Shown one piece after another: positions 8,409-16,841 of a stretch of DNA of 64,000 nt; positions within the stretch are counted from its first letter, which is position 1, and every line of letters starts with the position of its first letter. The notes below the pieces were generated by a model, which was not told the origin of the DNA, searched no databases, and saw only the letters and a list, made by a program, of their open reading frames with translations. This stretch comes from Bryobacterales bacterium. Lineage in GTDB: Bacteria; Acidobacteriota; Terriglobia; Bryobacterales; Bryobacteraceae. The stretch spans positions 124,001 to 188,000 of the forward strand of contig JADJWL010000027.1 of NCBI GenBank assembly GCA_016716385.1. Reading direction: 5' to 3'. The translations under genes were made by a program, and so were the position numbers.

Positions 8409-9337
8409 ATCTTGGACTTCATGACCGCGACGAGTTCCTCCACCGCCGCGGCGCTCTTCTTGAGCGCGGCGGATTCGTCATCGGTCAGCTTCACTTCGTA
8501 GATCTTCTCCACGCCGCGCGCGCCGAGTTTCACCGGGACGCCGACGTAGAGACCGTTGATGCCGTACTCGCCTTCCAGATACGCGGCGCACGGCAGGACC
8601 TTCTTCTTGTCCTTCAGGATCGATTCGACCATCTCGACCGCCGCGGCCGAAGGCGCGTAGTAGGCGGAACCGGTCTTCAGGTGCTTCACGATCTCCGCGC
8701 CGCCGTTGCGCGCCCGATCCACCAGCCGGTCTAGCGTCGCCTGATCCAGCAGTTCGGTCAACGGTATGCCGGACACGCTCGAGAGACGCACCAGCGGCAC
8801 CATCGTGTCGCCGTGGCCGCCCAACACCATCGCTGTGACATTCTCGACCGACACGTCCAGTTCACGCGCGATAAACGTGCGGAAGCGGGCCGTATCCAGC
8901 ACGCCGGCCATGCCAACCACGCGGTGCTTCGCGAACTTCGACACCCAGTACGCCGTCTGGCACATGGCGTCCAGTGGATTGGTCACCAGCACCAGAATCG
9001 AATCCGGCGAGTACTTCACGGCCTGCTCTGTGGCGTTCTTGACGATCTCGAAGTTCGCCATCAACAGGTCGTCGCGGCTCATGCCAGGCTTGCGGGGAAA
9101 GCCGGCCGTGATCACGACGATGTCGGAATTCGCCGTGGGCTCGTAGTCGTTGGCGCCCGTCACCATCACGTCGTACCCTTCGACGGGTCCGGACTGCAGG
9201 AGATCCAGGCCCTTCCCCTGGGGAACGCCCTCGACGACGTCGACCAGCACGACGTCGGCCAGTTCCTTTCCGGCAATGCGCAGTGCGCAGTTGGCGCCCA
9301 CGTTCCCGGCGCCGACGACAGTTACTTTCTTCCTCAT
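8405..9337 (-). CDS. mdh: Malate dehydrogenase (LDH-like type)
   Basis: NAD-dependent malate dehydrogenase of 310 residues, the short LDH-like form used by many bacteria in the TCA cycle. The Rossmann motif VVGAGNVGANCA, the mobile-loop AGFPRKPGMSRDDLL with the arginine pattern that favours malate over lactate, the VTNPLDAM stretch and the catalytic histidine in LGGHGDTM are all present. The ATG follows an AAAGGTGAC leader. The gene lies 18 bases behind aspS in a four-gene minus-strand run (carbonic anhydrase, hisS, aspS, mdh). Confidence 0.95.
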   Translation of the reverse strand: MRKKVTVVGAGNVGANCALRIAGKELADVVLVDVVEGVPQGKGLDLLQSGPVEGYDVMVTGANDYEPTANSDIVVITAGFPRKPGMSRDDLLMANFEIVKNATEQAVKYSPDSILVLVTNPLDAMCQTAYWVSKFAKHRVVGMAGVLDTARFRTFIARELDVSVENVTAMVLGGHGDTMVPLVRLSSVSGIPLTELLDQATLDRLVDRARNGGAEIVKHLKTGSAYYAPSAAAVEMVESILKDKKKVLPCAAYLEGEYGINGLYVGVPVKLGARGVEKIYEVKLTDDESAALKKSAAAVEELVAVMKSKM

Positions 9338-9355
9338 GGCTGTGTCACCTTTCTC

Positions 9356-11137
9356 TTACGCTTTTCGCAATGCAATTCCCAACTCCCGCAACTGCCGCTC
9401 GGGCACGGACGATGGCGCGTCGCACATCAGGTCGGTGGCCCGTGCCGTCTTCGGGAACGGGATCACGTCGCGGATCGATGTCTCTCCGGCCAGAATCATC
9501 ACCAGCCGGTCCAGGCCGAGTGCGATGCCTCCGTGCGGCGGCGCGCCGTATTCCAGCGCGTCCAGCAGGAAGCCGAACCGCCGCTTCGCTTCTTCCTCGC
9601 TGAATCCCAGCGCGGCGAATACTTTCGACTGCACGTCGCGGCGGTGAATACGGATCGAGCCCGACCCCAGTTCGACGCCGTTCAGGACGAGATCGTACGA
9701 CTTGGCGCGGCAGCGCGCGGGGTCGGACGTGAGCTTCTCCAAATCATCGTCATGGACGCTGGTAAACGGATGGTGCGCCGCGTTCCAGCGGTTGTCTTCT
9801 TCGTCCCACTCGAACATCGGAAAATCGACCACCCACAAAAATTCGAACCGTTTCGGGTCGAGCAGTTTGTGCCGGTCGTTGTACTTCTGCGCGGCGTACA
9901 GGCGAAGCTGCCCGCACGCCTGGTAGACGGTCTCTTCCGGTCGGTGTCCCGATGGCAGACCCGACCAGCCGGCCAGAACGAGCAGATCGTTCTCTCCCGC
10001 GCCAGTGCGCTGCCGGACCTGTGCCATTGCCTCGGGATAGTCACGCTCCAGGCGCTTCGCGTCATCGAACACGCGCAACCCGCGTTCCGTCCCGAACGCT
10101 TTCAGTTCGTCGCGTTCCTTGCGGCTGATCGTCCCGACATTGGGAACGTAGATTGCCATCAGCGGCAGATCGTGCTCGCTGAGACCGGCGCCCTTGAACA
10201 GGTCATTCACCTCGTGCATCGGCGGCACGCGCCGGTCGGGCTTGTCGATGCCGTACTGCCGCATTGCCTCCGCATAGCTCAGCCTCGGAAACGGCACTTC
10301 GATGCGGTAACCGGCGGCTTCCCACGCCCGCGCCACCATGGGCTCGATCACTTCGAAGATCCGCTCCTGCTGCGGGAACGACATCTCAAGATCGATCTGG
10401 GTGAACTCAGGCTGCCGGTCCGCACGCAGGTCTTCGTCACGGAAGCAGCGGACGATCTGAAAATACTTGTCGAAGCCGCTCACCATCAGGAGCTGCTTGA
10501 AGATCTGCGGCGACTGCGGCAGCGCATAGAAGTTTCCGGGAGAAACGCGGCTCGGCACCAGGTAGTCGCGCGCGCCTTCCGGAGTCGAACGCGTCATGAA
10601 CGGCGTCTCAATCTCGTGAAAGCCCGCGGAATAGAGGTGCTGCCGCACCGCGAATGATACTTTGGATCGCAACACGATGTTGTGCTGCATGCGCGGGCGG
10701 CGCAGGTCGACGAAGCGGTACTTCAGCCGGACATCTTCGGCCACATCCACGGCGTCTTCCATCGGGAACGGCGGCGTGCGGCTCTCGTTGAGAATCCACA
10801 CCTGCTCGGCGACGATCTCGACTTCCCCTGTCTCGATATTCGAATTGACGGTGTCCGGCGTGCGGCGTTCCACCCTGCCCTCGACCGCGATCACGTACTC
10901 CGAGCGCAACGTCTCGGCCTTGGCGTGAATCGCCGGGTCCACGTCGGACAGAAACACGACTTGCGTCACGCCCTCGCGGTCGCGCAGGTGAATGAAGATC
11001 ACCGCGCCCAGGTCGCGCCGGCGGTGCACCCAGCCCATCACCAGCGCCCGGTGTCCGGCATGGCTGGCTCGCAGCTCCCCGCAGGAATGAGTCCTGCGAA
11101 GCTCGCCCAAAAAGTCCAGAGATACGCTCGATTCCAT
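9356..11137 (-). CDS. aspS: Aspartyl-tRNA synthetase
   Basis: Class II synthetase of 593 residues with an N-terminal OB anticodon-binding domain, catalytic core and the bacterial GAD insertion. Motif 2 is seen in FRDEDLRADRQPEFTQID and motif 3 in GGIALGLDRLVM. The anticodon-domain segment RRRDLGAVIF has leucine (L43) at the position that is histidine in non-discriminating enzymes such as that of Pseudomonas and leucine in the E. coli enzyme. This suggests a discriminating AspRS, although one residue is not decisive. The gene follows hisS by 13 bases. Confidence 0.96.
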   Translation of the reverse strand: MESSVSLDFLGELRRTHSCGELRASHAGHRALVMGWVHRRRDLGAVIFIHLRDREGVTQVVFLSDVDPAIHAKAETLRSEYVIAVEGRVERRTPDTVNSNIETGEVEIVAEQVWILNESRTPPFPMEDAVDVAEDVRLKYRFVDLRRPRMQHNIVLRSKVSFAVRQHLYSAGFHEIETPFMTRSTPEGARDYLVPSRVSPGNFYALPQSPQIFKQLLMVSGFDKYFQIVRCFRDEDLRADRQPEFTQIDLEMSFPQQERIFEVIEPMVARAWEAAGYRIEVPFPRLSYAEAMRQYGIDKPDRRVPPMHEVNDLFKGAGLSEHDLPLMAIYVPNVGTISRKERDELKAFGTERGLRVFDDAKRLERDYPEAMAQVRQRTGAGENDLLVLAGWSGLPSGHRPEETVYQACGQLRLYAAQKYNDRHKLLDPKRFEFLWVVDFPMFEWDEEDNRWNAAHHPFTSVHDDDLEKLTSDPARCRAKSYDLVLNGVELGSGSIRIHRRDVQSKVFAALGFSEEEAKRRFGFLLDALEYGAPPHGGIALGLDRLVMILAGETSIRDVIPFPKTARATDLMCDAPSSVPERQLRELGIALRKA

Positions 11138-11150
11138 AGTGGTCTTTCGT

Positions 11151-12389
11151 CTACTTGAGGTGCGCGGCGATCTCCCCGCGCGGGACGGCGATCTGTTCGC
11201 CCGTCGTCATGTTCTTGAGGGAGTAGGCGCCGCTGGCGATCTCGTCGTCGCCGACGATCAGAGTGAAGCGCGCTCCCAACTTGTTCGCCAGATCGAGGGA
11301 GCGCTTGAGTTTGCCTTCGCCGGTTTCCACGGTCCACCCGTCGCGGCGCAGGTCGCGGGCCAGAACTCCGGCGTGCCGCTGCGCCGCCTCGCCCATCGGT
11401 GCCAGGAACAAATCGAGGACATGGCGATGTTGCTGGGGAGAAGTCTCCTCGATAGCGAGCACCAGGCGGTCTTCTCCAATCGAGAACCCGATGCCCGGCG
11501 CCTTGATTCTGGCTCCCAGGGACTCTGCAAGACCATCATAGCGCCCGCCGCCGAGGATGGAGTTCTGCGCCCCGAGCGCGCCGTGAGTCACCTCGAACGT
11601 CGTGCGCCGGTAGTAGTCCAGACCGCGCACCAGCCGCGGCCGGACTTCGTACGGGATGCCGCGGTCTTCCAGGTACTGCCGGACCGCCGCGAAGTGCGGC
11701 GAGCAGTCCTCGCACAGCGAATCGAGAATCGAGGGCAGCCGCTCGATCACTGGCTGGCAGGCGGGAACCTTGCAGTCGAGAACGCGCAGGGGATTAGTCA
11801 CCGCGCGGCGCTGGCAATCCTCGCACAGATCCCCGGCGACCCCGGCAAGCTGCGCCTGCAGCCGTTCAGTGAACACCGGACGGCATTTCGGGCACCCCAC
11901 CGAGTTCAGCAGTACGTGCGTTCCGGCAATGCCCGCCTGCGCCAGGATCTCCATCACAAGCTCGATCACTTCGGCGTCGACCGCGGGAGACTCCGAACCG
12001 ATCGCCTCCGCTCCGATCTGGTAGAACTGCCGGTAGCGGCCCTTCTGTGGCCGCTCGCGCCGGAACATCGGACCGAGGTAATAGAGCTTCTGCACGCCGG
12101 GCTGCTGATCGAGGCGGTGCTCGATCAAGGCGCGCATGACCGAAGCCGTGTTCTCCGGACGCAGCGTGAGCATGGTGCCGTGATCGTCGAAGGTGTACAT
12201 CTCCTTGCTGACGATATCGGTCTCTTCGCCCACGCCCCGCGCGAACAGTGCGGTTTCTTCGAAGATCGGCGTGCGGATCTCCTGGTAGTTGTACGCGCGG
12301 AACACGCGGCGCGCCACGTCTTCCACGTGGTTCCAGACGGCGGTGGAAGGCGGCAGGAGATCGCGCGTGCCCCTGACGGCGCGGATCAA
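11151..12389 (-). CDS. hisS: Histidyl-tRNA synthetase
   Basis: Class IIa synthetase of 412 residues. It starts IRAVRGTRDLLP, carries motif 2 in GPMFRRERPQKGRYRQFYQ, the two histidine-specific segments around LVRGLDYYRRTTFEV and GGGRYDGL, and ends with the anticodon-binding alpha/beta domain. I place the start at a TTG whose last two bases and the next base form the TGA stop of the upstream carbonic anhydrase (TTGA overlap). An in-frame open stretch runs further upstream, but it lies inside the carbonic anhydrase gene and does not look like HisRS. Confidence 0.93.
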   Translation of the reverse strand: MIRAVRGTRDLLPPSTAVWNHVEDVARRVFRAYNYQEIRTPIFEETALFARGVGEETDIVSKEMYTFDDHGTMLTLRPENTASVMRALIEHRLDQQPGVQKLYYLGPMFRRERPQKGRYRQFYQIGAEAIGSESPAVDAEVIELVMEILAQAGIAGTHVLLNSVGCPKCRPVFTERLQAQLAGVAGDLCEDCQRRAVTNPLRVLDCKVPACQPVIERLPSILDSLCEDCSPHFAAVRQYLEDRGIPYEVRPRLVRGLDYYRRTTFEVTHGALGAQNSILGGGRYDGLAESLGARIKAPGIGFSIGEDRLVLAIEETSPQQHRHVLDLFLAPMGEAAQRHAGVLARDLRRDGWTVETGEGKLKRSLDLANKLGARFTLIVGDDEIASGAYSLKNMTTGEQIAVPRGEIAAHLK

Positions 12390-12907
12390 GACTGAGCCCC
12401 GTCCGCGAGGTAGGTCTCGCGGTAGTGAACGTAGTTTTCGGATGTCCGCCGGATGAGTTCGCGGTCGCTCTCCGTGACCTGGCGCACCACCCTGGCGGGC
12501 GCCCCCATCACGACGCTGCCCGGCGGCACTTCGGTCCTTTCCGTCACCAGGGCGCGCGCCGCCACGATCGAGCCCGACCCTATCCGGGCGCCGTTCAGCA
12601 CGATCGCGCCGATCCCCACCAGGCACTCATCCTCCACGACGCACCCGTGCAAGGTCACAGAGTGGCCCACTGAAACGCGGTTTCCGAGGGTCAGCGGATA
12701 CTCGTTCCGCTGCACATGCAGGCAGCAGTTGTCCTGCACGTTACTCTCATCGCCGATGCGGATCCAGTGCACATCGCCGCGCACTGTGGTGTTCGGCCAG
12801 ATGCTGGAACGCTCTCCGATGGTGACGTCGCCGATCACCTGTGCGCTGGGATCCACGTAGGCAGACCCGGCCACCTTGGGCGCGACGCCGCGGTAGGTAC
12901 GAAGCAT
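12386..12907 (-). CDS. Gamma-carbonic anhydrase family protein
   Basis: A 173-residue left-handed beta-helix protein built of hexapeptide repeats, of the YrdA/PaaY/gamma-carbonic anhydrase group. The zinc-type histidines occur at the expected places (LHVQRNE and VGHSVTLHGC), so a metal site can form. Members are trimeric; some hydrate CO2, others are acyltransferase-like or have no known activity. It is the first gene of the run leading to hisS, aspS and mdh, and it faces away from the S9 peptidase gene across an 88-base divergent intergenic region. Confidence 0.9.
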   Translation of the reverse strand: MLRTYRGVAPKVAGSAYVDPSAQVIGDVTIGERSSIWPNTTVRGDVHWIRIGDESNVQDNCCLHVQRNEYPLTLGNRVSVGHSVTLHGCVVEDECLVGIGAIVLNGARIGSGSIVAARALVTERTEVPPGSVVMGAPARVVRQVTESDRELIRRTSENYVHYRETYLADGAQS

Positions 12908-12995
12908 ATCGATCCGATGGAATCTGGTGCTGGGAAAGCCTTCGCTGCCAACGACCGTAAAGTAGCTATCGTATCATGTGCCACAATCGAAACAT

Positions 12996-15014
12996 ATGCG
13001 CCGGATTGCCTTGCTGGCCGCGATTCTTGTGCTGCCCCTGGGCGCGCAGAAGCAGCCATTCGACGCCAACGCTCTTCTCAGGTTGTCTCGGATCTCCGAT
13101 CCCCAGCTTTCCCCGGACGGGCGCACTGTTGTCTTCGTAGTCCAGACGATGGACCTCGCCAACCAGGCGCGTCCCCGTCAGATCTACTCGATCCCGCTCG
13201 TCGGCGGTGTCCCGCGGCAATTGACGCGGGACGGCAACAACGACCGTCCCCGCTGGACGCCGGACTCAAAGACCATCGCCTTCGTTTCCGATCGCGGCGG
13301 CGGGTCGCAGATCTGGATGATGGACGCACTGGGAGACAACCAGCGCCAGTTCACGAACATCGCCACCGAAGCGGGCGGCGTGATGGTGTCGCCCACCGGG
13401 ACGCACGTGCTGTTCACCAGCGATGTCTACCCCCAGTGCGCTTCCGCCGAATGCAACCAGCGCGAACTGGAGGCGGAAAAGAACGACAAGGTCAAGGCGC
13501 GCGAGTACACTTCCCTGCTCTACCGGCGCTGGAATCAGTGGCGCGGCAAGCGCCGCACACACCTGTTCGTGATGCCCGCCAGCGGAGGCGACCCCCGCGA
13601 CCTGACCCCTGGTCCGCGCGACGTGCCGCCCTTCTCGCTTGGCGGACCGGACGACTACGCGATCTCGCCGGACGGGAAAGAAGTCTGCTACGTCGCCGTG
13701 AACAGCGACCAGCCGGCGACAAGCACGAATACCGACATTTACGTCGTCCCGATCGATGGCGGCGAAGCGACCCAGATCACGGTGAATCCAGGCGCGGACA
13801 GTTCGCCCCAATACTCGCCCGACGGCCGCTACCTCGCCTACCGGTCGCAGTTTCGCGCCGGCTACGAAAGTGACCGCTGGCGGTTGCTGGTGCTGGAACG
13901 GGCCACCGGCACGCTCACCAACCTCACCGAAGGCCTCGACCGCTGGGTGACCGGCTTCCGCTGGTCTCCGGAATCGCAGCGGTTGTTCTTCACAGTGGAA
14001 GACCGGGGCCGGCAGTCGATTCAGTACGTGCCCGTGGGAGGCGGCGGCGCGCGCGTCGCCGTGACGGGCGATTCCACGCTCGACGACATGCAGTTCACCG
14101 CGGACGGCCGCACGATGATCTACACGGCGCAGAGCGGCCGCAGCCCGGTCGAGATCTTCCGCGCGTCATCCGGCGGTGGCATGGCCGAGCCCCTCGCGCG
14201 TCTCAACGACACGGTGATGAACGGCCATCACGTCTCCGACTACGAAGAGTTCTGGGTGGAGGGCGCCGACGGCGCGCGCGTGCATGGCTTCCTGCTGAAG
14301 CCTCCGAATTTCGACCCGGGCAAGCGCTATCCTGCACTCCTGTTGATTCACGGCGGCCCGCAGGGCGCCTGGAGCCACGCCTGGAGCTACCGCTGGAACG
14401 CGCAGGTCTTCGCCGGCGCCGGCTTCGTCGTGGCGATGGCCAATCCGCGCGGCTCCACCGGCTTCGGCCAGAAGTATATTGACGAAATCAACCGTGACTG
14501 GGGCGGCAAAGTTTACGACGACATCCTGGCGGTTACCGACCACCTCGCCGGCCAGCGCTTCGTCGACCCGGACCGCATCGCCGCCGCAGGCGCCTCCTAC
14601 GGCGGGTATATGGTCAACTGGATTCTCGGCCAAACCGACCGCTTCCGCGCCCTCGTCTCGCACGCCGGTGTATTCGACCTGCGCAGCGAAGCGCTGGAGA
14701 CCGAAGAGTTGTTCTTCCCCATCTGGGAGTTCGGCGGCATGCCCTGGGAGCAGCCGGAAATCTACGACCGCTTCTCCCCAAGCCGGCATATCCAGAATTT
14801 CAAGACGCCGACTCTGGTGATCCACGGAGATCTCGATTACCGCGTCCCAGTCGGACAGGGCCTGCAGTTGTTCACTGCCCTTCAGATGCGGGAAGTGCCG
14901 TCGAAGCTGCTGCTCTTCCCCGACGAAGGCCATTGGATCTTGAAGCCGATCAACTCGCTCCGCTGGTACAACACGTTTCTCAACTGGATTCAGGAATGGA
15001 CAACAGCCCGCTGA
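12996..15014 (+). CDS. Secreted S9 family (prolyl oligopeptidase-like) peptidase
   Basis: A 672-residue serine peptidase with a signal peptide (MRRIALLAAILVLPLGAQ), an N-terminal beta-propeller with TolB-like DPQLSPDGRTVVFV and SPDGRYLAY repeats, and a C-terminal alpha/beta hydrolase domain. The nucleophile is S534 in GASYGGYMVNW. The acid and histidine lie in HGDLDYRVP and PDEGHWI. It resembles acylaminoacyl-peptidase or dipeptidyl peptidase IV-like enzymes that trim peptides in the periplasm. An in-frame GTG 18 bases upstream is a less likely start because it would lengthen the signal peptide. The M23 gene starts inside its last 19 bases. Confidence 0.9.
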   Translation: MRRIALLAAILVLPLGAQKQPFDANALLRLSRISDPQLSPDGRTVVFVVQTMDLANQARPRQIYSIPLVGGVPRQLTRDGNNDRPRWTPDSKTIAFVSDRGGGSQIWMMDALGDNQRQFTNIATEAGGVMVSPTGTHVLFTSDVYPQCASAECNQRELEAEKNDKVKAREYTSLLYRRWNQWRGKRRTHLFVMPASGGDPRDLTPGPRDVPPFSLGGPDDYAISPDGKEVCYVAVNSDQPATSTNTDIYVVPIDGGEATQITVNPGADSSPQYSPDGRYLAYRSQFRAGYESDRWRLLVLERATGTLTNLTEGLDRWVTGFRWSPESQRLFFTVEDRGRQSIQYVPVGGGGARVAVTGDSTLDDMQFTADGRTMIYTAQSGRSPVEIFRASSGGGMAEPLARLNDTVMNGHHVSDYEEFWVEGADGARVHGFLLKPPNFDPGKRYPALLLIHGGPQGAWSHAWSYRWNAQVFAGAGFVVAMANPRGSTGFGQKYIDEINRDWGGKVYDDILAVTDHLAGQRFVDPDRIAAAGASYGGYMVNWILGQTDRFRALVSHAGVFDLRSEALETEELFFPIWEFGGMPWEQPEIYDRFSPSRHIQNFKTPTLVIHGDLDYRVPVGQGLQLFTALQMREVPSKLLLFPDEGHWILKPINSLRWYNTFLNWIQEWTTAR

Positions 15015-16342
15015 AGAAGCTTGCCGCGGCCGTCCTGCTCGGCGTGGCAGCCATCCCGATTCTCTTGTGGTTTCTTTCGGCTCGCGTGGAACTGGCCGTT
15101 GAGCCGGAACTCCGCGTGGTGGGCATCGAAACACCCGTGACCATCCGTGTCAACAGTCCCTACGGCATCCGCAGGATGACGGTGATCGCCGAGCAGGACG
15201 GAAAGCGCCACGTCATGCAGGAGGAACGGCGGGAGGCCAGCCGGCTGCTCTTCTGGCGCCAGGACCGCAAGCGCGACGAATTCACCGTAATCGCCGGCCA
15301 AAGCCGCGCGCCGGAATTGCACAACGGCAAGGCACGCCTGATCGTTGAGGCCGAATCGAACGACCTGCGTGCGCGCATCACCGCGGCTGCTTTCGAGATC
15401 GAAGTCAACACCGCTCCTCCGCGCGTCACCGCGGACAGCTTCCAGCACTACATCAACCAGGGCGGCGCGGAACTCGTCGTATTCACACCCGGCGGCTACT
15501 GGACCGATGCGGGCGTCAAGGTGGGGCCGCATACCTTCCGCAGCTATCCTCTGCCCGGCGCCGCTTCCGGAGATCGCTTCGCGCTCTTCGCGTTCTCCTG
15601 GGACGTCCCGGCTACCACCCAGCCCACGGTCTTCGCGAGCAATCCCGGCGGAGCGGAGGCAACCGCCACGTTCTGGCACAAGGTCTTCCCCAAGGCGTTC
15701 CGGAAGCGCAAGCTCGAAGTCAGCGACGCGTTCATGCAGAAGGTAGTGCCGCAGATCGGCGAGCGCACCGAGATCCCGCCGGGTAGCCTGCTGGACCGCT
15801 TCCTGTGGGTGAACCGCCAACTCCGCCTCCGCAACAACGCCACGCTCTATGACCTGCGTCTGAAGACCGAGGAACGTTTTCTTTGGTCCGAACCCTTTGT
15901 CCAGCTTTCGAATTCGAAGGTCGAGTCGCACTTCGCCGACCAGCGCAGCTACGCCTACAACGGCCGGGTCGTGGACGAGCAGGTCCACCTCGGCTTTGAT
16001 CTTTCGGTGACGGAGCACGTCGGCGTGACGGCGGCGAACAGCGGCAAGGTCGTCTTCGCGGGCGACCTGGGAATCTACGGCAACTGTGTCGTGGTCGACC
16101 ACGGCTACGGACTGCAGTCCATCTATGCGCACCTGAGCGGGATCGACGTGAAGGAAGGCGACATGGTGGAGCGCCGCCAGCGCCTTGGACGAAGCGGCGC
16201 AACTGGACTCGCTGGCGGCGACCACCTGCACTTCAGCATGCAGATCGACGGGGTCCAGGTGAACCCCGTGGAATGGTGGGACGCCCATTGGATCCAGGAC
16301 CGCATCCGCACCAAGGTTCCGCTCGTGGCGCAGGCGCAATGA
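14996..16342 (+). CDS. M23 family peptidase (LytM-type)
   Basis: A 448-residue protein with a single N-terminal membrane anchor (about residues 9-28), a long region of unknown fold and a C-terminal M23 domain. Zinc ligands are in HLGFDLSV (HxxxD) and HLHFSM (HxH), so the endopeptidase appears active and probably cuts peptidoglycan cross-links in the periplasm. An SVTEHVGVTAANSGKVVFAG stretch is typical LytM. Its ATG lies within the 3' end of the S9 peptidase gene, which suggests coupled translation. Confidence 0.9.
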   Translation: MDNSPLKKLAAAVLLGVAAIPILLWFLSARVELAVEPELRVVGIETPVTIRVNSPYGIRRMTVIAEQDGKRHVMQEERREASRLLFWRQDRKRDEFTVIAGQSRAPELHNGKARLIVEAESNDLRARITAAAFEIEVNTAPPRVTADSFQHYINQGGAELVVFTPGGYWTDAGVKVGPHTFRSYPLPGAASGDRFALFAFSWDVPATTQPTVFASNPGGAEATATFWHKVFPKAFRKRKLEVSDAFMQKVVPQIGERTEIPPGSLLDRFLWVNRQLRLRNNATLYDLRLKTEERFLWSEPFVQLSNSKVESHFADQRSYAYNGRVVDEQVHLGFDLSVTEHVGVTAANSGKVVFAGDLGIYGNCVVVDHGYGLQSIYAHLSGIDVKEGDMVERRQRLGRSGATGLAGGDHLHFSMQIDGVQVNPVEWWDAHWIQDRIRTKVPLVAQAQ

Positions 16343-16352
16343 TGCCTCCTGC

Positions 16353-16358
16353 TACACT
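16353..16358 (+). promoter_or_regulatory. TANNNT -10-like hexamer close to a start codon
   Basis: TACACT ends 6 bases before the GTG at 16365 and 12 before the ATG at 16371. No -35 was recognised. Confidence 0.3.
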
Positions 16359-16370
16359 TTCCCGGTGGGG

Positions 16371-16841
16371 ATGATTCTTTCGCGGAAAGAACTGGTTGCG
16401 GCGCGCGCGGAATGGCGGCGCCAGGGGCTCAAGGTGGTCTTCACCAACGGGTGCTATGACCTGCTGCACCCCGGCCATATCCGCCTTCTTGAACGGGCAC
16501 GGGCTCTGGGAGACCTGTTGATCCTCGCTCTCAACACCGACGCAAGTGTCCAGCGGCTCAAGGGGCCATCGCGCCCGCTCATCCGGCAGGAGGACCGCGC
16601 CGCCGTCGCGTCGCAACTGGCGGCGGTCGACATTGTGACGTTCTTCGATGAGGACACGCCGCGCGAGTTGATCGCCGCCGTTCTGCCGGATGTTCTCGTC
16701 AAGGGCGCGGACTGGGCGCACTTCATCGCGGGCCGCGAGGAGGTGGAGGCGGCCGGTGGCGTGGTCATGGCCCTGCCGCTCGAGCCAGGCTATTCCACCA
16801 CCAACATCGTGGACACGATTCTCGCCCGATCCGCGGAATGA
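16371..16841 (+). CDS. rfaE2: D-glycero-beta-D-manno-heptose 1-phosphate adenylyltransferase-like
   Basis: A 156-residue single-domain cytidylyltransferase-fold protein equivalent to the C-terminal half of HldE. It activates heptose 1-phosphate with ATP to ADP-heptose for lipopolysaccharide core. VVFTNGCYDLLHPGHIRLLERA carries the nucleotide-binding HxGH (HPGH), and YSTTNIVDTI closes the fold in the usual way. The kinase half is not present, so a separate kinase elsewhere is expected. A GTG six bases upstream is an alternative start. The stop overlaps the mfd start (ATGA). Confidence 0.88.
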   Translation: MILSRKELVAARAEWRRQGLKVVFTNGCYDLLHPGHIRLLERARALGDLLILALNTDASVQRLKGPSRPLIRQEDRAAVASQLAAVDIVTFFDEDTPRELIAAVLPDVLVKGADWAHFIAGREEVEAAGGVVMALPLEPGYSTTNIVDTILARSAE